A DNA stretch of 8,566 nt from a bacterium. Its GTDB lineage: Bacteria > Auribacterota > JABMQX01. The translations under genes and the position numbers were made by a program. Shown piece by piece: positions 1-5,285 of this stretch (position 1 is its first letter; every line of letters begins with the position of its first letter). The notes under the pieces are model-generated. The model ran no database searches. It saw nothing but the letters and a program-made list of their open reading frames with translations, and was not told the origin of the DNA. The DNA lies in the NCBI GenBank assembly GCA_013203085.1, contig JABMQX010000559.1:1-8566 (forward strand). Reading direction: 5' to 3'.

Positions 1-284
1 CCTTCCTGGTGCGTGATGAAGATATTCACCCGGGAGTTTTCCAGTTGTTTTTCGGCGTCGGCTTTCGCTTCGAGGATCGTATCTATCAGCCTGGCGATGT
101 AGGGAGCGGGCACCGGGGTAATAATTCCGATGACAAGTTGAGGAACGGGAGGAACGGACTCCAGCAACAAAGTCCGAATTTTGATTCCGGCTTTGGCATA
201 TTCATCTCGCAAAATGTAAATGGCTTTCTCGATGAACCGGGCGGGGGGACCACCCCGGCTGTCCACTTCGATAAAACCCGCCAT
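1..284 (-). CDS. Unrecognised protein, N-terminal 94 residues (cut by the left edge)
   Basis: I do not recognise this family. The frame is open from an ATG at 284 down to the window edge, and the C-terminus is missing. The protein starts MAGFIEVDSRGGPPARFI and looks like a compact alpha/beta cytoplasmic fold. A short strand is followed by a helix near residues 17-32, a strand-like LLLES near 39-43, the hydrophobic stretch PQLVIGIITPVPAPYIARL around 48-66, a charged helix near 67-84, and a strand-like VNIFITH near 86-92. There is no signal peptide or membrane segment. The ATG is chosen because AAGGAGG lies 8 bases upstream and because a promoter candidate lies at 387-415. The same frame stays open further upstream to an ATG at about 408, which would add a cysteine-containing stretch (CSFC, later HC), but that ATG lacks a good ribosome site and lies upstream of the predicted transcription start. 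The gene is separated from ispF by 245 bases, so it probably begins its own transcription unit. Confidence 0.7.
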   Translation of the reverse strand, partial: MAGFIEVDSRGGPPARFIEKAIYILRDEYAKAGIKIRTLLLESVPPVPQLVIGIITPVPAPYIARLIDTILEAKADAEKQLENSRVNIFITHQE

Positions 285-292
285 TCCTGGCA

Positions 293-299
293 CCTCCTT
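293..299 (-). promoter_or_regulatory. Strong ribosome binding site deciding the start at 284
   Basis: On the minus strand this reads AAGGAGG, a near-perfect Shine-Dalgarno sequence, 8 bases before ATG at 284. It favours that start over the in-frame ATG about 124 bases upstream, which has no comparable site. Confidence 0.7.
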
Positions 300-386
300 C
301 AACGAAGACTGGCAATGCTGTTGCTGTCCCGCGACACAGAAGGAGCAAGCCCGCGGGAAAGAGTTTTCCGTCCGCATGTCTGAGAC

Positions 387-415
387 AGGATAAAGTATTT
401 GAGCCATCTTGTCCA
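387..415 (-). promoter_or_regulatory. Candidate sigma-70 promoter for the left-edge gene
   Basis: On the minus strand TGGACA (410-415, five of six matches to the -35 consensus) is followed after exactly 17 bases by TATCCT (387-392, four of six matches to the -10 consensus, with the key first, second and last positions intact). Transcription would begin near 380 and leave a leader of about 95 bases before the ATG at 284. The position, in the 245-base gap after ispF, is sensible. It is a consensus match by eye only. The rest of the gap (285-529) shows only small inverted repeats, such as GACGCC/GGCGTC at 489-510 with a 10-base loop, and no convincing terminator for ispF. Confidence 0.4.
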
Positions 416-529
416 GAGGCGGCGCAAGGCCCCGCTGAAAAGCACCAGCAGCTCGTGCACGTGGCGAAAACGAAGGAGAGAATCGTCAGACGCCGCTATC
501 CACAGGCGTCGTGCAGCGAGGAGAGCATT

Positions 530-1012
530 TCACTCCTTGGGGAGATCCGTCAAGAGGGCGACGGAGTAAGCGGCAATAGCCTCTCCTTTCCCAATGGAGC
601 CGATTCCCTCGGGGCTTTTGGCTTTAATGTTGACTCTCTCAATGTGGATACCGGCGGTGGCAGCGATCGTTTCCCTCATTCGATCAAAGAAGGGGCTGAG
701 CCGGGGCCGCTGGGCGATGATGACTGAATCAATGTTCTCGATTTCCTTCCCATTGCGGCGTAGGAGGGCAGCGACCGCTCGCAGGAAATTCGTGCTGGCT
801 TCGTCCTTGTAGGCATCGTCTCGACTGGGGAAGTGGAGTCCGATATCGCCCAGGGCAGCGGCGCCGAGGAGAGCGTCGCAAACGGAGTGGATGAGAACGT
901 CGGCGTCGGAATGGCCCAACAGGCCCTTCTCGTGCTCAATCTCGATGCCGCCGAGGACCAGTTTGCGTCCGGCGGTGAGTGGATGAATATCATAGCCGAT
1001 TCCGATCCTCAA
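530..1012 (-). CDS. ispF: 2-C-methyl-D-erythritol 2,4-cyclodiphosphate synthase
   Basis: IspF converts CDP-methylerythritol 2-phosphate to 2-C-methyl-D-erythritol 2,4-cyclodiphosphate with release of CMP. This is a middle step of the cytoplasmic MEP route to isopentenyl diphosphate. The 160-residue length is normal for the family, which works as a homotrimer with active sites at subunit interfaces. The start MRIGIGYDIHPL carries the metal ligands Asp8 and His10. GHSDADV at 33-39 and His42 complete the metal site. DIGLHFP follows at about 56-62, and near the C-terminus the family signature appears as KSPEGIGSIGKGEAIA. The start codon is TTG. It is chosen because the family begins exactly here and GGAAGGG lies 9 bases upstream. 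The gene begins 15 bases after the PIN-TRAM stop, so the two are very likely cotranscribed. IspD, the enzyme two steps earlier, is often encoded just upstream or fused to IspF, but it is not present at this place. Confidence 0.97.
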   Translation of the reverse strand: MRIGIGYDIHPLTAGRKLVLGGIEIEHEKGLLGHSDADVLIHSVCDALLGAAALGDIGLHFPSRDDAYKDEASTNFLRAVAALLRRNGKEIENIDSVIIAQRPRLSPFFDRMRETIAATAGIHIERVNIKAKSPEGIGSIGKGEAIAAYSVALLTDLPKE

Positions 1013-1027
1013 AGGCCTCGACCCTTC

Positions 1028-2053
1028 CTACTTGAGTTCCGCGAAGATCATTCTCCCGGCAGGTTTCTGGAGAACGCTGGTGACGGAGACGACGAGTTTC
1101 TGCCCGATTTTGTCTTTGCCGTTGTTGATGACGACCATGGTGCCGTCGTCGAGATAGGCAACCCCTTGGCCAGGCTCTTTCCCCTCCCGAACGACGCGAA
1201 TGGTCATAAGCTCACCGGGGAGTATTACGGGCTTCAGGGAGTTCGCCAGATCGTTGATGTTGAGAACGCTAACCTGTTGAAACTCGGCGAGCTTGTTCAA
1301 GTTGTAATCGTTGGTGAATACCTTGGCGTCGAGTTTTTTTGCCAGTTTGACAAGTTTGCCGTCAACATCCCGCGATTCAGGAAAATCGCTTTCGCTGATC
1401 ACCACTTCAACATTGGGGTCTTTCTGTATTCGGTTGAGCATGTCCAAGCCTCTGCGGCCACGGGCCCTTTTCAGTGGATCTGAAGAATCGGCAATCGCCT
1501 GGAGTTCCTTGAGCACGAATCGCGGGATGATCAGTTGCTCGTCTACAAAGCCGGTGGAGCAGATATCGGCAAGCCTTCCATCAATGATGACGCTGGTGTC
1601 AACGACGACCTGATGAGGGGCTTTTGTCTCCGAACGGACCTGATCCGCGGGGGCAAACAAGCTGAGTTGGCTGGCGCCGCGGTTGGCCACGACGACGCCG
1701 AGGTAGGTGAACAAAATCAGGGAGATGCCCCATGCCCAGTTGATAAACGTGGGGGCCACCTTTTGGGCCTGCTCTTCTGTGCCTCCCCATGTCGCGTTCG
1801 GCAATCCGCTGAGGATAGCCTTAACCAGGAACGACATGATCACGCCAATGACCAAACCGATCATCATAACCGAAAAGCTCTTCACCGAAAACTTCTCGGC
1901 CCCGGCTTGCAAAGCGAGAATTGCACCGGCGAGAAGGACACCAATGATGATGACGATCCCTGTGCGGAGTTCCAACCCTGAGCGACTGAGGATGACAGAC
2001 GCGATTGCGGCAAGAAAAATGGCCGTCGCGGCCCGGATAAGATACCTCTTCAT
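1028..2053 (-). CDS. YacL-like membrane protein with PIN and TRAM domains
   Basis: This 341-residue protein has the architecture of the B. subtilis YacL family: an N-terminal membrane part, a PIN nuclease-like domain and a C-terminal TRAM domain. Four hydrophobic segments lie at about residues 7-23, 31-49, 59-81 and 104-123. The PIN domain (about 148-260) has the acidic residues expected for metal binding: Asp152 and Asp158 in VVDTSVIIDGR, Glu183 in VLKELQ, Asp229 or Asp231 in SRDVDGKL, and Asp249 in FTNDYNL. The TRAM domain, a small RNA-binding barrel, covers about 277-341 (LPGELMTIRVVREGKEPGQG). PIN domains are usually RNases, so a membrane-anchored RNA-cleaving or RNA-binding role is likely, but the cellular target is not settled. 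The ATG at 2053 has AGGAG 8 bases upstream. The gene is followed by ispF after 15 bases. The same family sits near clpC and ispD/ispF in many Gram-positive genomes, which supports the identification. Confidence 0.92.
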   Translation of the reverse strand: MKRYLIRAATAIFLAAIASVILSRSGLELRTGIVIIIGVLLAGAILALQAGAEKFSVKSFSVMMIGLVIGVIMSFLVKAILSGLPNATWGGTEEQAQKVAPTFINWAWGISLILFTYLGVVVANRGASQLSLFAPADQVRSETKAPHQVVVDTSVIIDGRLADICSTGFVDEQLIIPRFVLKELQAIADSSDPLKRARGRRGLDMLNRIQKDPNVEVVISESDFPESRDVDGKLVKLAKKLDAKVFTNDYNLNKLAEFQQVSVLNINDLANSLKPVILPGELMTIRVVREGKEPGQGVAYLDDGTMVVINNGKDKIGQKLVVSVTSVLQKPAGRMIFAELK

Positions 2054-2074
2054 TTAGAACGCTCCTATGTTTTG

Positions 2075-2080
2075 AGTATA
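2075..2080 (-). promoter_or_regulatory. -10-like box just upstream of the PIN-TRAM gene
   Basis: On the minus strand this reads TATACT, five of six matches to the -10 consensus. A start near 2068 would give a leader of about 15 bases that still includes the AGGAG ribosome site at 2062-2066. The -35 side is weak: TTGCTG at a 16-base spacing matches only three of six bases. Confidence 0.35.
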
Positions 2081-2095
2081 AACCGTTAAGTATCC

Positions 2096-2137
2096 GCAGC
2101 AAAAAGCCGCGCCCCCTCACCCCTCATTTGGGCGAGG
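2096..2137 (-). terminator. Hairpin pair, possible terminator or attenuator before the PIN-TRAM gene
   Basis: In minus-strand sense, CCTCGCCC and GGGTGAGG (2115-2137) form an 8-pair stem with one G-U pair and a 7-base loop. About 9 bases later comes GCGGC-TTTTT-GCTGC (2096-2110), a second small stem whose loop is the five T residues. The T run does not directly follow the first stem, so this is not a classical terminator. It could stop leftover mlaEFD transcription or act in the leader of a transcript that starts near 2261. Confidence 0.3.
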
Positions 2138-2267
2138 CGTTGCTTCCCCGATCGGAGAAACTGCGCCAAATGAATTCTGAATTATTCTGCGAATCGCCGT
2201 ATTGTTACGATGAACGAAATAGCCGGCAAATCGCCAAGAGATTAGCTGAATTCTCACCTATGCTTTT

Positions 2268-2276
2268 ATTCTATCA
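2268..2276 (-). promoter_or_regulatory. Extended -10 promoter candidate in the AT-rich patch
   Basis: On the minus strand this reads TGATAGAAT: a TGN extension directly before TAGAAT, which matches five of six -10 bases. Extended -10 promoters need little or no -35 element, and none is visible here. The box sits inside a perfect inverted repeat, TTTTAT-N6-ATAAAA (2264-2281), which could be an operator or chance in an AT-rich stretch. A transcript from here would start near 2261 and have a leader of about 210 bases before the PIN-TRAM gene. Confidence 0.35.
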
Positions 2277-2363
2277 TAAAACCTCAACTTTGCCTATCAG
2301 GGTTGCCCTCCGGGGCTCTCCAGCTTGGCGGCCTTCACGGACAATTTTCTCCCGGCCTTCGAG

Positions 2364-2413
2364 AGGCGCAAGTTCCACGCCCCACTCCGGATACGTCCGA
2401 GCGTCCTGCGCCT
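2364..2413 (-). other. Nested inverted repeat (potential RNA structure) just after mlaD
   Basis: In minus-strand sense the element begins 17 bases after the mlaD stop. It has three nested perfect stems: an outer AGGCGCA/TGCGCCT (7 pairs), a middle ACGC/GCGT (4 pairs) and an inner CGGA/TCCG with loop CGTA (4 pairs). A further hairpin, CTCTCG-AAGGC-CGGGAG, follows and overlaps the outer stem by two bases. There is no T run after it, so it is not an intrinsic terminator. It may protect the 3' end of the mla mRNA or be involved in processing. No known RNA family is recognised. Confidence 0.35.
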
Positions 2414-2430
2414 ATACTCCCGCCCACCTT

Positions 2431-3444
2431 TCACCTGACCCAGACCACAGGCCCCCCAGAGCTTTCTTCTTCCCCCTTCTTTTTCCTGGCGAGGTCCTTC
2501 TCGGGATGAAGATTCATTGGGATGCCGTGTTCTCCCATGAACGTGAGAAGATTGTCGAACTTTTCGTACCATGTCGGGTCGGTGATGAACTTTCCGAGCC
2601 CCCCTTTGGCATCTCTGATATTGGCGAGAATCGGAGCGATGTTGCGTATGACGCGTCGGACGTCGCCAACTGCCGTTCTCAGTTCGTCAACGGTCTTCGT
2701 TATCGAGCCGTCTTCCCGGGTCAGACGCTCAAGGTTCTCAATGAAATCAGAAGAAGATGTAACTGTTTCATCGAGGTGCACGATGAGGCTGCCTATTTGT
2801 CGGCGGTTATCTTTCAGGAGGCTCTCGACTTCAGCGGTAACTGTCTTCACAGCGCCTCCGATATCGTTGACAAAATCAGGAACGGTTTGGCCGACGAGGT
2901 CGCTTAAACCGGCGGCAGTTTTGGTCAAAGGCCCCTCCTCGCCGGTCAACTTCTCAAGGTTATCCACGACTTTCTGGGCAGACTCCGCCAAATTGAGGAT
3001 AGGCTCAGGGAGAGCAACGGTACCGCTTCCGCCGAGGACAGCGTTGCCGGTTTTGGGCCACTCAGGCTCGGTGCGGGGCCCCGGCTCAATCTGAACGGCC
3101 ATATCCCCCAACAAACTGACGGCGACGATCTTAACCTTGTCTCCCCTCCGGAGAGTTGTAGTGTCATTCAGGGCCAAGATCACTTTCACCTTATCCAGCG
3201 GTATATGGGGCATGTCTTCGACCGGCTCTCCGTAGCCGATCATTCTGCTCACCATTCCACACTGCACGCCCGCGTAGTTAACGGGGGCTTCCTCGTTCAA
3301 CCCCCCAACATCGTCGAAAAGGACGATGACTTCGTAGATGTTCCGAGTGGACATACCGCCGAACTTAAGTATCATGAACGCGATGGCCGCAAGACCTGCC
3401 AGGACAAAGAGGCCAAGATAAAAATCAAGACTTTTCTTTTTCAT
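2431..3444 (-). CDS. mlaD: MlaD-like MCE-domain lipid-binding protein, long-tailed
   Basis: This is the substrate-binding subunit of an MlaEFD-type phospholipid transporter. It is anchored in the inner membrane and projects into the periplasm, where MCE domains of the family form a hexameric ring. Residues 8-28 (LDFYLGLFVLAGLAAIAFMI region) are the single membrane anchor after a basic MKKK start. The MCE domain spans about 36-122, with the signature DDVGGLNEEAPVNYAGVQCG at 44-63 and SLLGDMAVQIEPG at 110-122. A loop insertion lies near 68-85. At 337 residues it is far longer than E. coli MlaD (183). The extra part is a predicted helical tail of about 200 residues with an internal repeat (NLEKLTGEEG at 162 and NLERLTREDG at 237), then a charged lysine-glutamate end near 319-328. 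The start is the ATG at 3444, not the TTG at 3459, because GGAGGG lies 7 bases before the ATG. The ATG overlaps the mlaF stop (ATGA), which implies translational coupling. Confidence 0.93.
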   Translation of the reverse strand: MKKKSLDFYLGLFVLAGLAAIAFMILKFGGMSTRNIYEVIVLFDDVGGLNEEAPVNYAGVQCGMVSRMIGYGEPVEDMPHIPLDKVKVILALNDTTTLRRGDKVKIVAVSLLGDMAVQIEPGPRTEPEWPKTGNAVLGGSGTVALPEPILNLAESAQKVVDNLEKLTGEEGPLTKTAAGLSDLVGQTVPDFVNDIGGAVKTVTAEVESLLKDNRRQIGSLIVHLDETVTSSSDFIENLERLTREDGSITKTVDELRTAVGDVRRVIRNIAPILANIRDAKGGLGKFITDPTWYEKFDNLLTFMGEHGIPMNLHPEKDLARKKKGEEESSGGPVVWVR

Positions 3445-4217
3445 GCTGATTCCCTCCAATCTCGGGATTGCGAGCCACTGGTGATCGGCCCTTCGACGTT
3501 GCCCTGAATGAACTGCTGAACGATGGGATTCGGGGAGCTTTTGATCTGCGAGGTTGTTCCCAGTTCAATGATTTTCCCGCCGTAAAGCATGGCGATCCGG
3601 TCCGCGATCTTGTAAGCACTGTTCATGTCATGGGTGACGGCAATGGAGGTGACGGACAGCTTCTTTCTGAGCGATATGATCAGCTCGTTGATAGCATCGG
3701 CCATGATGGGGTCAAGGCCGGTGGTTGGCTCGTCATAAAGGACAATCCTCGGGTCAAAGGCGATAGCCCTCGCGAGGGCAACCCTCTTCTTCATCCCACC
3801 GCTCAACTCGGAAGGCATTCTGTTTTGCACGCCTTCCATCTCCACTATCTCCAAACATCTCGCCACTTTGTCTTCGATCTCCCGCCTGTTCATCTTGGTG
3901 TGTTCCGTCAATCCGAAAGCGACGTTTTCGGCGACTGTAAGCGAGTCGAACAAAGCGGAACCCTGAAACAGAACGCCGAAGAGCCTCCGGACCTTATTGA
4001 GCTGTTTCTCCCTCAGCCGTGCTATGTCCTGCCCTTTTACGAGGACGCGGCCGGAGTCGGGCCTGAGGAGGCCGATGATGTGCTTGAGCAAGACGCTTTT
4101 CCCGCAGCCGCTCCTGCCGATGACCACGAGGGTTTCCCCTTCGCGGACATGGAGAGAAAGCTTGTCCAGAACGAGGTTTCCGTCGAAGCTTTTGGTCAAA
4201 TCCTCAACTTCTATCAC
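3441..4217 (-). CDS. mlaF: MlaF-like ABC transporter ATP-binding protein
   Basis: This is the cytoplasmic ATPase that drives the MlaE permease in retrograde or anterograde phospholipid transport between the membranes. All ABC motifs are intact in 258 residues: Walker A GRSGCGKS at 34-41, Q-loop Gln85 in GVLFQGSALFDSLTV, signature LSGGM at 138-142, Walker B IVLYDEP with Asp162 and Glu163, a D-loop in TTGLDP, and switch His196 in VTHDM. The family-typical FQGSALFDSLTVAENV stretch and the PTTGLDPI stretch place it with MlaF/Ttg2A rather than with amino-acid or metal importers. The start is GTG at 4217, with GGAGAG 7 bases upstream. It lies 49 bases after mlaE, and its TGA stop overlaps the mlaD ATG by four bases. 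The C-terminal extension past residue 240 (IQGNVEGPITSG) is typical in position and might contact a partner subunit. No mlaB (STAS) gene is present to regulate it here. Confidence 0.96.
   Translation of the reverse strand: MIEVEDLTKSFDGNLVLDKLSLHVREGETLVVIGRSGCGKSVLLKHIIGLLRPDSGRVLVKGQDIARLREKQLNKVRRLFGVLFQGSALFDSLTVAENVAFGLTEHTKMNRREIEDKVARCLEIVEMEGVQNRMPSELSGGMKKRVALARAIAFDPRIVLYDEPTTGLDPIMADAINELIISLRKKLSVTSIAVTHDMNSAYKIADRIAMLYGGKIIELGTTSQIKSSPNPIVQQFIQGNVEGPITSGSQSRDWRESA
3452..3457 (-). promoter_or_regulatory. Ribosome binding site of mlaD, inside the end of mlaF
   Basis: On the minus strand this reads GGAGGG, 7 bases before ATG at 3444. It lies within the last codons of mlaF and rules against the TTG at 3459, which overlaps it. 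Confidence 0.75.
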
Positions 4218-4266
4218 GATAAGTCTCTCCGGTGGTCAATCGTTTCTCCTGAAAAAGAGAAGTTGT

Positions 4267-5040
4267 TCAATAGAGCAAGAGCATGTCGAGGAAAAAGTCA
4301 ACGATCAATATGGCAATACATGAGATGACTACCGTCTGCGTGGCGGCTCTTCCAACTCCTTTGGCGCCGCCCTCGGCTGTAAAGCCACGGCGACAAGCCA
4401 CGATGACGATGATGGCGCCGAAAACTACCGATTTTATGAGGCCGGTTCTGACATCCTCCGGATTGGTCCAGCGATACATGTTGTTCAGGAAAAACGTTGC
4501 GTTCACTTTTTTCAGAGGCACAGCCACCAGATAGGCGCCGAGGATCCCGATGGAGGTCGCAAAGGCTGTCAGAAGAGGGACCATGACCAGACCGGAGATG
4601 AATCTCGGGACAACAAGATACCTTGTGGGGCTGGTTGCCATGGCACGAAGGGCGTCAATTTGTTCCGTGACTTTCATAGTGCCCAGCTCTGCTGCCATGG
4701 CGGCGCCTACTCTCCCCGAAAGGACGATGGCAGTGATCACCGGCCCCAGCTCGTTGGTCATGGAGAGGGAAACGAGGGGCCCTGTCGCGGACTCCATTGA
4801 TATTTTGTGCAGGACGTAGTAGCTCTGGGCAGCGAGGACCATCCCGACGAACGCTCCCGTCACCAAGACTACGGGGAGGGACATAACGCCCATGCTGAAC
4901 ATCTGCGAGGAGATATGCCGCCACTTTGGGGGCGAGGTCAGCGAGAGGAACAGAGTCGAGAAAAAGAGCTTCGTCGTCTCCGCCAGGTCAACGAGGAAAA
5001 GGCTGAGTTTTGTGCCGATGCGTGTCGCTATGTTTGTCAT
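4267..5040 (-). CDS. mlaE: MlaE-like ABC transporter permease
   Basis: This inner-membrane permease of the MlaEFD lipid transporter is 257 residues long, close to E. coli MlaE (260). It has an amphipathic N-terminal region (about 8-45) and then five or so membrane segments: roughly 52-74, 88-108, 147-168, 203-216 and 237-255. Conserved family stretches are visible: TGAFVGMVLAAQ at 61-72, NELGPVITAIVLSGRVGAAMAAELG at about 96-120 in the same order as other members, then the coupling segment TEQIDALRAMA at 125-135 that meets the ATPase, and YLVVPRF at 141-147. The start is uncertain: ATG at 5040 is used here, but a TTG at 5046 adds two residues, and neither has a visible Shine-Dalgarno sequence. 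A terminator lies upstream at 5111-5138, so mlaE should begin a transcription unit, yet I find no good promoter in the 70 bases between them. Confidence 0.95.
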   Translation of the reverse strand: MTNIATRIGTKLSLFLVDLAETTKLFFSTLFLSLTSPPKWRHISSQMFSMGVMSLPVVLVTGAFVGMVLAAQSYYVLHKISMESATGPLVSLSMTNELGPVITAIVLSGRVGAAMAAELGTMKVTEQIDALRAMATSPTRYLVVPRFISGLVMVPLLTAFATSIGILGAYLVAVPLKKVNATFFLNNMYRWTNPEDVRTGLIKSVVFGAIIVIVACRRGFTAEGGAKGVGRAATQTVVISCIAILIVDFFLDMLLLY

Positions 5041-5110
5041 TGTCAAGAGGTTTGTTGGTAAGGAGTCGCAGCGTCTTGACCGGTGTGCGTTCCCTTCCCG
5101 TGCGGAGCGG

Positions 5111-5138
5111 AAAAAGGCTCAGAAACAGCCCTGAGCCT
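5111..5138 (-). terminator. Rho-independent terminator downstream of clpC
   Basis: In minus-strand sense AGGCTCAG (5131-5138) and CTGAGCCT (5115-5122) form a perfect 8-pair stem with an 8-base loop, followed directly by TTTT (five T residues counting the last base of the stem), then CC. This is the classic form of an intrinsic terminator. It is 148 bases after the clpC stop and 70 bases before mlaE, so it separates the proteostasis unit from the lipid-transport unit, fully or in part. Confidence 0.8.
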
Positions 5139-5285
5139 CAACGCGAGGTCTCCCCTTCGGCGAGAGGTTCGTTTCCACCTGCCATTCCTGTAACTTCGGC
5201 CTTCACCTGACGCGATTTCGTGCAGGGACACACGGCCATACTCTACGACCCTGACGAGAGATGCGAAGCCGAGACGAAACAGCGG

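Larger units (their letters stand above)
2054..2430. other. 377-base non-coding gap between mlaD and the PIN-TRAM gene
   Basis: No convincing gene lies here. The part next to mlaD (2300-2430) is GC-rich and foldable. The middle (about 2160-2290) is distinctly AT-rich compared with the flanking genes. The end near 2096-2137 has hairpins. On the minus strand a 46-codon frame runs from GTG at 2257 to a stop at 2117, but it has no ribosome site and I do not recognise its product. The gap most likely holds the end of the mla transcript and the promoter region of the PIN-TRAM-ispF unit. Confidence 0.6.

Noticed and set aside
489..510. Hairpin GACGCC/GGCGTC after ispF as a terminator
   Set aside because: It has only six pairs with a 10-base loop and no T run on the minus strand, so it is too weak to call.
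2117..2257. A 46-codon minus-strand frame with a GTG start in the gap
   Set aside because: There is no ribosome site and no recognisable product, and its end overlaps the hairpin at 2115-2137. A leaderless mRNA is conceivable but nothing supports it.
2128..2907. A 259-codon plus-strand frame that starts in the mlaD to PIN-TRAM gap
   Set aside because: Most of it is antisense to mlaD, the part in the gap is low in protein-like character, and there is no ribosome site at its start.
3445..3459. TTG at 3459 as the mlaD start
   Set aside because: It overlaps the GGAGGG ribosome site that serves the ATG at 3444, and the family starts with a basic stretch and membrane anchor right at that ATG.
3468..4328. 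A 286-codon plus-strand open frame opposite mlaF
   Set aside because: It mirrors the codon pattern of mlaF, overlaps the whole gene and has no recognisable domain.
5024..5046. TTGACA overlapping the mlaE start as a -35 box
   Set aside because: No -10-like sequence lies 16-18 bases downstream, and such a promoter would start inside the gene.
5047..5110. GGTCAAG before mlaE and GGTCAAT before clpC as CtsR operators
   Set aside because: A CtsR site needs two heptads in tandem three bases apart. Only isolated half-sites are present.
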